DNA from: JANWZL01 sp037445185
Lineage (GTDB): Bacteria; Pseudomonadota; Gammaproteobacteria; Burkholderiales; Thiobacillaceae
NCBI GenBank assembly: GCA_037445185.1
Contig: JBBIKZ010000017.1
Span: 1 to 29,392 of the forward strand
Reading direction: 5' to 3'
DNA: 29,392 nucleotides
In this document: one piece after another, positions 16,210-25,785 of the stretch
Numbering within the stretch: the first letter of the stretch is position 1
Layout of the letters: every line of letters begins with the position of its first letter
Position numbers and translations under genes: made by a program
The notes under the pieces: model-generated
What the model was told of the DNA's origin: nothing
What the model saw: only the letters and a program-made list of their open reading frames with translations
Database searches by the model: none

Positions 16210-16632
16210 ATGGTCGAGACGCCCGCCCGTGTGGTCCGTTTGCAGGGCGATGCCGCCTGGGTCAGGGTGGAGACGCCCGAATCCTGCGGTGCGTGTAGTG
16301 GCAAGGGCTGCGGCGCTTCGCTCTACGCCCGCATCCTGCATCCGCGGGAACCCGAGTACCGAGTGGCCAATCCCATTTCGGCACAGCCCGGCGAACGCGT
16401 CGTGATCGGCATCGAGGATGGGGCGGTGCTGCGGGCCGTCGCCTGCGCTTATCTCATCCCACTCGCCTTGCTGACGCTGGGCGCGATCGTCGGCTCGGCC
16501 TTCGGCGAGGGCACCGCGGTCGCGGGCGGGTTGCTCGGTCTTGTTCTGGGGCTGCTGCGCATGCGGCGTCGAGCCGTCACTGCCTCACCGGTGATCCTCC
16601 GGCGTGCTGCCCAGGGTTGCGAACACGGCTGA
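16210..16632 (+). CDS. rseC: SoxR-reducing system / sigma-E regulator RseC (MucC)
   Basis: RseC is a small inner-membrane protein encoded with rpoE in several proteobacteria and linked both to sigma-E modulation and to reduction of SoxR. The 140-residue protein has an N-terminal cysteine cluster, C-x2-C-x4-C at C26, C29 and C34 (ESCGACSGKGCG), and two adjacent transmembrane helices at about residues 77-95 and 100-118, the layout of the family. I chose the ATG at 16210 (MVETPARVV) by family similarity; it lacks a strong Shine-Dalgarno sequence, and an in-frame GTG at 16171 would add 13 residues. The gap to rseB is 83 bp, the widest in the front part of the operon. Confidence 0.9.
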   Translation: MVETPARVVRLQGDAAWVRVETPESCGACSGKGCGASLYARILHPREPEYRVANPISAQPGERVVIGIEDGAVLRAVACAYLIPLALLTLGAIVGSAFGEGTAVAGGLLGLVLGLLRMRRRAVTASPVILRRAAQGCEHG

Positions 16633-16681
16633 TGCGCTGTCGCTCATTACTGATCATTCCCTCAACCTGTGGAGGTACACG

Positions 16682-18043
16682 ATGAAACTGTGGTTTTCCG
16701 GACTGATCCTGGCCCTGGTCTCGGCGGTCGCGGTTCAAGCCGCGGAGCTGCCGGATTTCACCCATTTGGCCGAAAAACAAAGCCCGACGGTCGTCAACAT
16801 CACCACCACCCAGGATGTGCGCAAGCCACGTCACGGTCGCATGCCGCAGCCGGACGAGATGTTCGAGTTCTTCCGTCGCTTCATGCCGCCCGAGGGCGAG
16901 CAACGCTTCACCCCGCCCAGGCGTGGACAGGGTTCCGGCTTCATCATCAGCGATGACGGCTACATCCTGACCAACACCCATGTGGTGGACGATGCCGACG
17001 AGGTCATCGTGCGGCTGCAGGACCGACGCGAGTTCCGCGCCAGGGTGGTCGGCACCGACGATCGTACCGATGTGGCCCTGCTCAAGATCGAGGCCCAGGG
17101 ACTGCCCCGCGTGACGATCGGCGACCCCGACAAGCTCAAGGCCGGGGAATGGGTGCTGGCCATCGGCGCGCCCTTCGGCTTCGAAAACTCCGTCACCGCT
17201 GGCATCGTGTCGGCCAAGGGCCGCTCGCTGCCGCAGGAGAACTACGTGCCCTTCATCCAGACCGACGTGGCGGTCAACCCCGGCAACTCCGGCGGCCCGT
17301 TGTTAAACATGCGCGGCGAGGTGGTGGGGGTGAACTCCCAGATCATCTCCCGCTCCGGCGGCTACATGGGCCTGTCCTTCGCCATCCCCATCGACGTCGC
17401 CATGGACGTCGCCGAGCAGCTCAAGAGCGGCGGCAAGGTCAGCCGCGGCCGCATCGGCGTGCTGATCCAGGAGGTCACCGCCGATCTGGCCGAATCGTTC
17501 GGCCTGGCCAAACCGGAAGGTGCCCTGGTGGCCGAGGTGGAACCAGGCAGCCCCGCCGACAAGGCCGGCGTGCAGCAGTCGGACATCATCCTCAAGTTCA
17601 ATGGCCGCACCGTGGATCGCTCCATCGATCTGCCGCGCATGGTCGGGGCCACCCGGCCCGGCACCAAGGCCACCCTGACGCTGTGGCGCAAGGGGACCAC
17701 GCGCGACGTCACCGTCATCGTGGGCGAGATGCCGGCCGAGAAGACTGCGGCCGCCGTCACGCCGGAGAGAAAGCCCAATCGGGCCGGCCTGGTGGTGAGC
17801 GAGCTGACCGCCGAGCAGCGCCGCCAGCTCAAGATCGAATCCGGCGTGCTGGTGGAAGACGTCAGCGGACCGGCCGCACGGGCGGGCCTGCGGCCCGGCG
17901 ACGTGATCCTGGCGGTGAACAACCGCGAGGTGGCCAGCGCCGACGAGCTTGCCCGCCTGATCGACGACAGCAAACGCCGGAGCGTGGCCCTGCTGGTCAA
18001 GCGGGGCGAGAGCTCCCTCTACATCCCCCTGCGGCTTGATTGA
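16682..18043 (+). CDS. degP: Periplasmic serine protease DegP/MucD
   Basis: This HtrA-type protease and chaperone degrades misfolded periplasmic proteins and is a typical sigma-E target. The 453-residue protein has a signal peptide (cleavage near VQA-AE, residue 20) and a trypsin-like domain with the catalytic triad H100 (TNTHVV), D130 (DRTDVALL) and S203 (GNSGGPL). Two PDZ domains follow at about 256-348 and 370-450. I chose the ATG at 16682 because GGAGG lies six bases upstream at 16671-16675. Being last of the rpoE-rseABC cluster matches mucD in Pseudomonas and betaproteobacteria. The next gene starts inside its 3' end. Confidence 0.97.
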   Translation: MKLWFSGLILALVSAVAVQAAELPDFTHLAEKQSPTVVNITTTQDVRKPRHGRMPQPDEMFEFFRRFMPPEGEQRFTPPRRGQGSGFIISDDGYILTNTHVVDDADEVIVRLQDRREFRARVVGTDDRTDVALLKIEAQGLPRVTIGDPDKLKAGEWVLAIGAPFGFENSVTAGIVSAKGRSLPQENYVPFIQTDVAVNPGNSGGPLLNMRGEVVGVNSQIISRSGGYMGLSFAIPIDVAMDVAEQLKSGGKVSRGRIGVLIQEVTADLAESFGLAKPEGALVAEVEPGSPADKAGVQQSDIILKFNGRTVDRSIDLPRMVGATRPGTKATLTLWRKGTTRDVTVIVGEMPAEKTAAAVTPERKPNRAGLVVSELTAEQRRQLKIESGVLVEDVSGPAARAGLRPGDVILAVNNREVASADELARLIDDSKRRSVALLVKRGESSLYIPLRLD

Positions 18044-18302
18044 GCTCGTCCTCTACGGCCGGCCCGGCTGTCATCTGTGCGATGACATGCGGGCCGGTCT
18101 GCAGGCCTTTCGGTCCGACTTCGCATTTCGCATCATCGAGGTCGACATCGACCGCGATGCCGAACTCGCCCGCCGGTACGGCGCGCTGGTGCCGGTGCTG
18201 GCGCTCGAGGGCGAGGCGATATGCCACCATTTCCTCGATCCGGAGGCCCTGCGCCATCGCCTGAGCGCCGCCATGGCGGCCCGGACCGGCAACACGGTTT
18301 AG
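18036..18302 (+). CDS. Glutaredoxin-like (DUF836) protein
   Basis: This 88-residue protein has a thioredoxin fold pattern: a first strand IELVLYGRPGC, a CHLC redox motif (C12 and C15), a helix, the strand FRIIEVDID, and the cis-Pro segment ALVPVLALEG. It matches the glutaredoxin-like DUF836 family, small cytoplasmic disulfide proteins of unclear substrate. The TTG at 18036 overlaps the degP 3' end by eight bases and has no Shine-Dalgarno sequence, so translation probably depends on ribosomes finishing degP. A member of this family between degP and lepA is usual in betaproteobacteria. Confidence 0.88.
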   Translation: MIELVLYGRPGCHLCDDMRAGLQAFRSDFAFRIIEVDIDRDAELARRYGALVPVLALEGEAICHHFLDPEALRHRLSAAMAARTGNTV

Positions 18303-18331
18303 GGTAAAATCCAGGTATACATCCCAACCGT

Positions 18332-18361
18332 CGAGGCGCCCGCGGCGCCTCGGCCGTTTTT
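18332..18361 (+). terminator. Terminator-like hairpin just before lepA
   Basis: A perfect 9-bp GC-rich stem (CGAGGCGCC at 18332-18340 with GGCGCCTCG at 18344-18352, loop CGC) is followed by GCCG and then five T residues at 18357-18361. The last T is one base before the lepA ATG at 18363. It may end transcription of the rpoE operon or, if read through, mask lepA initiation. Only the structure is seen; its function is inferred. Confidence 0.55.
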
Positions 18362-18362
18362 G

Positions 18363-20152
<1,790 letters not shown>

Positions 20153-20156
<4 letters not shown>

Positions 20157-21031
20157 TGCATGCCATGAAGTACCTGTTCTGGGCGCTGATCGTCGGCGGG
20201 CTGGTGCTGGTGTACCAGAGCGTCATGAGCTTCGCCCTGTTCCTCTTCCTGCTGCTCGTGCTCACCGGCCTGATCTGGCTCGCCGACATCGTCCTGCTCA
20301 GGAAGCGGCGCGAAGCCGGTGCGCCGGAGCCCGTGGTGGTGGACTACGCCCGCAGCTTCTTCCCGGTGATCCTTATCGTCTTCCTGCTGCGCTCCTTCCT
20401 GGTCGAGCCGTTCAAGATCCCGTCCGGGTCGATGCTGCCGACCCTGGAGATCGGCGACTTCATCCTGGTCAACAAGTACGATTACGGCATCCGGCTGCCC
20501 ATCGTGAACCGCAAGGTCATCGCGATCGGTGAGCCCAAGCGCGGCGATGTGATGGTGTTCCGCTATCCCAAAGACAGCTCCCTGGATTACATCAAGCGCG
20601 TGGTGGGGCTGCCGGGCGACGTGGTCGAATACATCGACAAGCGCCTCATCATCAACGGCCAGCCGGTCGCCATGGAAGCGGCGGGGCGATACGAATACGT
20701 GGCGGGCGGTCTCAATTACGTCCATGCCCAGACCTATCGCGAGCGGCTCGACGGGCACGAGCACATCGCCATGGTGATACCGGACATGCCGCCGGTCATC
20801 CTGTATCAGGTGGAAGGGGCTTTCCCGCATCGCGAGAACTGTTCGTACAATGAGCGGGGGTTTCGTTGCGAGGTCCCGGCGGGGCACTACTTCATGCTCG
20901 GCGACAACCGCGACGCCAGCAACGACTCCCGCTACTGGGGCTTCGTGCCGGACGATCACATCGTCGGGCGCGCCTTTCTGATCTGGATGAATTTCAGCGA
21001 TCTGACGCGAATCGGCCGATCCATACGCTAA
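20153..21031 (+). CDS. lepB: Signal peptidase I
   Basis: LepB is the inner-membrane protease that removes signal peptides from exported proteins. The 292-residue protein has two N-terminal membrane helices (about 7-22 with 26-48, and 70-83). The catalytic Ser93 lies in IPSGSMLPTLEIGDF and the general-base Lys148 in DYIKRVVGLPGD. The Box E motif GDNRDASNDSRYWGFV is near the C-terminus. The start is one of ATG 20153, 20156 or 20165; the first overlaps the lepA TGA and has a GGGAG sequence just upstream. Downstream, the gene is followed directly by a strong AGGAGGAG ribosome-binding site and an inserted repeat element. Confidence 0.97.
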
Positions 21032-21032
21032 C

Positions 21033-21045
21033 AGGAGGAGTAATG
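21033..21045 (+). promoter_or_regulatory. Ribosome-binding site and duplicated start codon left of the element
   Basis: AGGAGGAG at 21033-21040 is a near-perfect Shine-Dalgarno sequence followed, two bases later, by ATG at 21043. Without the inserted element this ATG would continue directly as ATGATCCGACAC, the natural start (M-I-R-H) of the DUF4845 gene. The element therefore separated the native ribosome-binding site from the native start codon but left a copy of the ATG behind. Confidence 0.75.
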
Positions 21046-21047
21046 AT

Positions 21048-21333
21048 CCCAGATTGTCCAATAGACCGGTCAGTGCCTTCGATCGATGAACAGGCTTTGC
21101 AAGCACGACGGGTTTCGAGACATCGCACGGCCTACGCGGGCCTCGCTTGCCCCTGGCCGGTCATTTTGCGCGCTACTGGCCACTGCGCTTCGCTTGCTCG
21201 AAACTCGCGGGGATGGGGAGAGCATCCCCGCTCGTTTTCTCGGCGAGGTGTTCAACCTCGCCTGCTACAGTCGCACGCAAACTGCCTCGACCAGGGGCGG
21301 CGCGCCTTCCCACGTCCTAATGGACAATCTGGG
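21048..21333. mobile_element. 286-bp MITE-like element with 17-bp terminal inverted repeats
   Basis: The ends are inverted repeats of 17 bp with one mismatch: CCCAGATTGTCCAATAG at 21048-21064 and CTAATGGACAATCTGGG at 21317-21333. They are flanked by a direct repeat ATGAT at 21043-21047 and 21334-21338, a 5-bp target-site duplication. The body has no transposase and no recognised protein, but it has two strong hairpins: a 9-bp stem at 21207-21215/21223-21231 and an 8-bp stem at 21242-21249/21255-21262. It looks like a non-autonomous element moved by a transposase encoded elsewhere. The element family is not recognised. It fills the whole space between lepB and the DUF4845 gene and replaces what would be a few-base spacer. 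Confidence 0.85.
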
Positions 21334-21705
21334 ATGATCCGACACCAACGCGGCCTGACCATGCTCGGCATGCTGTTCTTCGCCTTCTTGCTGGGTTTCG
21401 TGGCCTATACGGCCTCGCGCCTGCTGCCCGCCTATCTCGACTACTGGGCGGTGAAGAAGGCCCTGGTCGACCTGTCCCGTGATCCGGCCCTGGAGGGCGC
21501 CGGCCTGGCCGCGTACCGGGACGCCTTCGACAAGCGCCTCTATGTCAGCAACATCACCGACGTCGGCCGCAAGGATCTGGAGATGGAGAAGGTCAGCAAC
21601 GGTGTGCTGCTCGAGGCGAGCTGGACGGTGCGCAAGCCCTTCATCGGACCGGTCAACCTGTGCCTGGACTTCAAGGCCGACAGCGCGACCGTGACCCATC
21701 CCTGA
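21334..21705 (+). CDS. DUF4845 family membrane-anchored protein
   Basis: The 123-residue core starts MIRHQRGLTMLGML, with one membrane helix at about residues 9-28 and a pilin-like start, then a periplasmic domain (LPAYLDYWAVKKALVDLS to FIGPVNLCLDFKA). This is the DUF4845 pattern; its function is unknown and it is regularly placed between lepB and rnc. A 286-bp element lies between its native ribosome-binding site and this ATG. The frame stays open through the element, so initiation at the duplicated ATG at 21043 would give a 220-residue product with 97 foreign residues before the helix. Initiation at 21334 has only a weak GGG upstream. Either product is possible. The stop overlaps the rnc ATG by one base. 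Confidence 0.85.
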   Translation: MIRHQRGLTMLGMLFFAFLLGFVAYTASRLLPAYLDYWAVKKALVDLSRDPALEGAGLAAYRDAFDKRLYVSNITDVGRKDLEMEKVSNGVLLEASWTVRKPFIGPVNLCLDFKADSATVTHP

Positions 21706-22400
21706 TGACCGCCCGCAGGGCCACGCTCGAGACCAGGCTGGGTTATCGCTTCGCCCGGGCCGACTTGCTGCAACAGGCCCTCACCCACCGCAGCTTCGGC
21801 GTGCAGCACAACGAAAGGCTCGAGTTCCTCGGTGACGGTGTGCTCAACTGCGTGGTGGGCCACCTGCTCTTCACGCGTTTTCCCCAGTTGCCGGAAGGAC
21901 GCCTGTCCAGGTTGCGCGCCAATCTGGTCAACCAGCAGTCCCTGCACGAGGTGGCCCTGAAACTCGACCTGGGGGCGCACCTGTACCTGGGCGAGGGGGA
22001 GGTCAGGAGCGGCGGCCGGGAGCGCCCTTCCATCCTCGCCGATGCCCTGGAGGCCCTGTTCGGGGCCGCCTTTCTGGACGGCGGATTCGAGGCGGCGCAC
22101 GGTCTGATCGCCGGCCTGTTCGAAGACAAAATCGCCGCCATCGATCCCAGTCTGCAGGGCAAGGACGCCAAGACCGGGCTGCAGGAGTGGCTGCAGTCGC
22201 GCCGTCATGCGCTGCCCGACTACCGCCTGCTCGGTGTCGCCGGCCAGGCCCATGCCCAGACCTTCGAGGTCGAGTGTCACATCGCCGCCCTGGGGCTCAC
22301 CACCCGCGGCAGCGGCAGCAGCCGCAAGATGGCCGAGCAGCGGGCGGCCCAGGCGGCCTTGGACCGGCTGCAGGCCGATGGCGCCGGGGAGCGGGGATGA
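21705..22400 (+). CDS. rnc: Ribonuclease III
   Basis: RNase III cleaves double-stranded RNA in rRNA precursors and many mRNAs. The 231-residue protein has the catalytic signature NERLEFLGDGVL at residues 36-47, with acidic residues E40 and D44 and Gly at 45 where Ser is more usual. The second acidic cluster is in ILADALEALFGAAF. A C-terminal double-stranded-RNA-binding domain follows, from KTGLQEWLQSRRHALPDYRL to SSRKMAEQRAAQAAL. I chose the ATG at 21705, overlapping the DUF4845 stop (TGATG), because it gives the normal N-terminus. Its own stop overlaps the era ATG, the near-universal rnc-era coupling. Confidence 0.98.
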   Translation: MTARRATLETRLGYRFARADLLQQALTHRSFGVQHNERLEFLGDGVLNCVVGHLLFTRFPQLPEGRLSRLRANLVNQQSLHEVALKLDLGAHLYLGEGEVRSGGRERPSILADALEALFGAAFLDGGFEAAHGLIAGLFEDKIAAIDPSLQGKDAKTGLQEWLQSRRHALPDYRLLGVAGQAHAQTFEVECHIAALGLTTRGSGSSRKMAEQRAAQAALDRLQADGAGERG

Positions 22401-23341
22401 AGGGCGAGACGGGGCCGAACCAGCGCGCTTCGCCCGCCGAAGCGGGGGGGCTCGCCGGCTTCCGCTGCGGCTATGTGGCGGTGGTGGGGCGGCCCAACGT
22501 GGGCAAGTCCACCCTGGTAAACGCCCTGGTTGGGGCGAAGGTGAGCATCGTCTCGGCCAAGCCCCAGACCACCCGGCACCGCATCCACGGCGTGCACACC
22601 GCGCCGGACGCCCAGTTCGTGTTCGTCGACACGCCGGGCTTCCAGTCCCGTCACCGCAACGCGCTGAACCAGGCCATGAACCGCACGGTGCGGGCGGTGC
22701 TGGACGACGTGGACGTGGTCCTCATGGTGGTCGAGGCCGGCCGTCTCACCCCTGCCGACGCGCGCGTGCTGTCCCTGTTGCCGCCGGGCAAGCCCGCGCT
22801 GCTGGTGGCCAACAAGGTGGACACGGTGCGTGACAAGGCCACCCTGCTGCCCTGGCTCGAGGAGATGGCCGCGCGTCACCCCTTCGCCGAGATCGTCCCG
22901 CTCTCCGCCCAGCGGCCCAAGGATGCCGCGCGACTGCTGGCCATCCTGAAACCCTGGCTGCCGGAGTCACCGCCCCTGTTCGAGGCGGATGCCCTGACCG
23001 ACAAGAGCGAGCGCTTCCTGGCCGCCGAGATCGTGCGCGAGAAGGTCTTCCGCCTGACCGGTGACGAGATCCCCTACGGGGTGAACGTCAGCGTGGAGCA
23101 TTTCAGCGAGGAACCCAGCGGCTTGCGGCGCATCGAGGTCGTCATCTGGGTCGACCGCGAGTCGCACCGGCCCATCCTGCTCGGCCGCGGCGGTGCGCAC
23201 ATGAAGCGCATCGCCAGCGAGGCGCGGCAGGACATGGAACGGCTCTTCGGTGCCAAGGTCTTTCTGCAATGCTGGGTCAAGGTCAAGCAGGGTTGGGCCG
23301 ACAATGCCGCATTGCTCAAATCGCTGGGGTATGAAGCGTGA
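22397..23341 (+). CDS. era: GTPase Era
   Basis: Era is an essential GTPase that binds the 3' end of 16S rRNA and helps mature the 30S subunit. The 314-residue protein has G1 GRPNVGKS at residues 31-38, a switch region with KPQTTRHRI, G3 DTPG at 78-81 and G4 NKVD at 139-142. The C-terminal KH domain has the conserved YGVNVSVEHF and HRPILLGRGGAHMKRIA segments. It has an N-terminal extension of about 20 residues (MKGETGPNQRASPAEAGGLA) before the G domain, longer than in E. coli. The ATG overlaps the rnc stop as ATGA. Confidence 0.98.
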   Translation: MKGETGPNQRASPAEAGGLAGFRCGYVAVVGRPNVGKSTLVNALVGAKVSIVSAKPQTTRHRIHGVHTAPDAQFVFVDTPGFQSRHRNALNQAMNRTVRAVLDDVDVVLMVVEAGRLTPADARVLSLLPPGKPALLVANKVDTVRDKATLLPWLEEMAARHPFAEIVPLSAQRPKDAARLLAILKPWLPESPPLFEADALTDKSERFLAAEIVREKVFRLTGDEIPYGVNVSVEHFSEEPSGLRRIEVVIWVDRESHRPILLGRGGAHMKRIASEARQDMERLFGAKVFLQCWVKVKQGWADNAALLKSLGYEA

Positions 23342-23398
23342 GCGGTGGGCAAGCCTGCGCGCCCGCCTCGCCCCCGACGCTCCCTACCAACCTGAACG

Positions 23399-24103
23399 AT
23401 GAGTCAGCGCGTCGACAACGAGCCGGCCTACGTCCTGCATACCCATCCTTGGAAGGAGACCAGCCTGATCGTCGAGGCCCTGACCGCGGGCCATGGGCGC
23501 GTCGCGCTGGTGGCGCGCGGGGCGCGCCGGGCCCATGCCAGCCTGAAATCCCGTCTGCTCGGCTTCCAGCCCATGGGGCTGTCCTGGTACGGCAAGGGCG
23601 CTCTGAAGACCCTGCACGCCGCCGAGTGGCAGGGCGGTGCGCTGCAACTGGCCGGCCGGGCCCTGATCTGCGGCTTCTACGTCAACGAACTGATCCTGAA
23701 GTTGCTGCCGCCGGACGATCCGCACGCGGCCCTGTACCGGCGCTACGAACAGACGCTGCATGACCTGGCCACGGCGCACGACCCGCAACCGGTGTTGCGC
23801 CGCTTCGAACTCGCCCTGCTCTCCGAGCTGGGTTACGCCCAGACCCTCGACCGCACCATCGCGGGTGAGGCGGTGCGCCCGGATGAACGCTATGGTTATG
23901 CCTTCGGCCAGGGGGTAGTGAGTGGCGTGCACGGCGAGCTCGCGTGCTCGGGCAAGACCCTGCTCGACATGGCGGCGGGGGACTATTCCGATCCCCTCAC
24001 CCTGTCGGAGAGTAAGCAGCTCATGCGCGCCCTGATCAACCACTACCTGGGCGACAAGCCCCTGCACACCCGGCAGCTGATGCTGGATCTGCAGGCCCTG
24101 TAA
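23399..24103 (+). CDS. recO: DNA repair protein RecO
   Basis: RecO works with RecF and RecR to load RecA on gapped DNA and to anneal complementary strands. The 234-residue protein has the N-terminal OB-fold pattern AYVLHTHPWKETSLIVEALT followed by GRVALVARGARRA, then the middle helices with GFYVNELILKLLP and a C-terminal helical domain ending RALINHYLGDKPLHTRQL. Length is normal. A 57-bp gap separates it from era and no promoter or terminator is obvious there. In many betaproteobacteria pdxJ and acpS follow recO; here a molybdopterin gene follows instead. Confidence 0.96.
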   Translation: MSQRVDNEPAYVLHTHPWKETSLIVEALTAGHGRVALVARGARRAHASLKSRLLGFQPMGLSWYGKGALKTLHAAEWQGGALQLAGRALICGFYVNELILKLLPPDDPHAALYRRYEQTLHDLATAHDPQPVLRRFELALLSELGYAQTLDRTIAGEAVRPDERYGYAFGQGVVSGVHGELACSGKTLLDMAAGDYSDPLTLSESKQLMRALINHYLGDKPLHTRQLMLDLQAL

Positions 24104-24124
24104 CGCAGCACCGTGGAGCAAGAC

Positions 24125-24673
24125 ATGCTGGAACCTGTCGTCATCGGCCTCGTCTCCATCAGCGACCGCGCCGCGAGCGGCGTCTACCAGGATCAGGGCA
24201 TCCCGGCCCTGCGGGCGTGGCTGGATCAGGCGCTGCTCAATCCGGTCCGGTACCAGGAGCGCCTCATCCCGGACGAGCAGCCCCTCGTCGAGTCCACCCT
24301 GATCGAGCTCGCCGACCGCTGCGGCTGCGCCCTGGTGCTCACCACCGGCGGCACCGGTCCGGCGGCACGCGATGTCACGCCCGAGGCTACCCTGGCGGTG
24401 GCGCACAAGGTGTTGCCGGGTTTCGGCGAGGCCATGCGGGCGATGAGCCTGAAATACGTCCCCACCGCCATCCTCTCCCGCCAGGTGGGGGTCACCCGCG
24501 GTGCCTGTCTGATCCTGAACCTGCCGGGCCAACCCAAGGCGATCCGCGAGACCCTGGACGGGGTGTTCGCCGCCGTGCCCTACTGCATCGACCTGATCGG
24601 CGGGCCCTACCTGGAGACCCGGCCGGAGGCGGTGCAGGCCTTCAGGCCGAAATCCGCGCAGCGGCCCGCATGA
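24125..24673 (+). CDS. mog: Molybdopterin adenylyltransferase (MogA)
   Basis: MogA adenylylates molybdopterin before molybdate insertion in molybdenum cofactor synthesis. The 182-residue protein starts IGLVSISDRAASGVYQDQG and has the signature LTTGGTGPAARDVTPEAT at about residues 72-89. D50 and D83 match the conserved acidic residues of the family, and a C-terminal ILNLPGQPKAIRE stretch follows. I chose the ATG at 24125 because GGAG at 24116-24119 lies five bases upstream; an in-frame GTG at 24113 adds four residues. No other molybdenum-cofactor gene is in the window. The gap to the next gene holds a 14-bp perfect palindrome. Confidence 0.95.
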   Translation: MLEPVVIGLVSISDRAASGVYQDQGIPALRAWLDQALLNPVRYQERLIPDEQPLVESTLIELADRCGCALVLTTGGTGPAARDVTPEATLAVAHKVLPGFGEAMRAMSLKYVPTAILSRQVGVTRGACLILNLPGQPKAIRETLDGVFAAVPYCIDLIGGPYLETRPEAVQAFRPKSAQRPA

Positions 24674-24676
24674 AGA

Positions 24677-24690
24677 AGGTGAGCTCACCT
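24677..24690. promoter_or_regulatory. 14-bp perfect palindrome after mogA
   Basis: AGGTGAGCTCACCT is perfectly self-complementary and starts three bases after the mogA stop, in the 52-bp gap before the ATPase remnant. It could be an operator or a protein-binding site; with no loop and no T-run it is not a standard terminator. Only the symmetry is seen. Confidence 0.35.
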
Positions 24691-24725
24691 CTCGTCCGCG
24701 TCGTAGACATTTCGCGGGCGTGGAC

Positions 24726-25721
24726 ATGACGGGGCATACACCCGCATCCGTCCTGGCCTGGCGCGCCCGCCCGGTCGACGAGACCCTCGCGGCGCTCGAG
24801 ACCTCCCGCCAGGGTCTGACCGCCGCCGAGGTCGGGGCGCGGCTGGCGCGCGTCGGGCGCAACGTCCTGCCGCCGCCGAAGCGGCGCGGCCCGCTGCTGC
24901 GCTTCCTGCTGCAGTTCCACAACGTCCTGATCTACCTGCTCCTCGCCGCCGCGCTCGTCACCGCGGCCATGGGCATGAAGGGCACCGAGGCGGCCAAGGA
25001 GGCGGCCGAGATCGTGCTCGCCGACGACAATTTCGCCACCATCGCCGCGGCGGTCGAGGAAGTCCGCACCATCTACGACAACATCCGCAAGGCCATCGTC
25101 TTCATCCTGCCTACCAACGGCGGCCAGGCCGGCGTGCTGGTGGCGGCCATCCTGCTCGGCCTGCACCAGATGCCCATCACCCCGGTGCAGATCCTGTGGG
25201 TGAACATGGTCACCGCCGTCACCCTCGCCCTGACGCTCGCCTTCGAGCCGGCCGAGGCCGACATCATGCGCCGCCCGCCGCGCGACCCGCGCGAGCCGGT
25301 GCTCACCCCCTTCATGCTCTGGCGGGTGGCCTTCGTCTCCGCCCTGCTGGTCGCAGGAAGCCTGGGCCTGTTCCTGTGGGAGCTCGCGCGCGGTGCTAGC
25401 CTCGAGGTGGCGCGCACGGCCACCGTCAACCTGCTCATGCTGGGCGAGGTGTTCTATCTGTTCAACTGCCGGCGGCGCATGAACCCGGTGCTGTCGTGGG
25501 AGGGGCTGACCGGCAACCGCTGGGTGTGGGTCGCCATCGGCGCGCTGCTCCTGCTGCAGCTCGCCTTCACCTATCTGCCGTGGATGCAGACCCTGTTCCA
25601 CACCGCCGCGCTAGACCTCGCCGCCTGGGGGCGCATCCTCGCCTTCGGCGTGTGCGTGCTGCTGGCGGTCGAGCTCGAGAAGGCGGTGGTGCGTGTCTTG
25701 CACCGGCGGTCGGGCGGGTAG
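24726..25721 (+). pseudogene. P-type cation ATPase lacking its catalytic core (in-frame deletion)
   Basis: The 331-codon frame joins two ends of a type II (Ca/Mg/Na-like) P-type ATPase. The first ~78 residues are the N-terminal cation-ATPase domain (ETLAALETSRQGLTAAEVGA, then RNVLPPP) and one hydrophobic segment, LIYLLLAAALVTA. At about 24960-24968 this passes straight into AMGMKGTEAAKEAAEIVLAD, which normally follows the phosphorylation domain. The C-terminal membrane domain then follows with 5-6 helices. The actuator TGE loop, the DKTGT phosphorylation motif, the nucleotide-binding domain and several helices are absent, about 550 residues by family length. The frame is open, but ATP-driven transport is not possible. 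It could be a remnant, a membrane protein with a new role, or an assembly artefact. An in-frame GTG at 24720 is an alternative start. Confidence 0.85.
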
Positions 25722-25785
25722 GCCCTACCCGCTGCGGTCTATCGGCTTGGCGCTGGCGCCCACCTGAGGATCAGGCACGTTGCAC

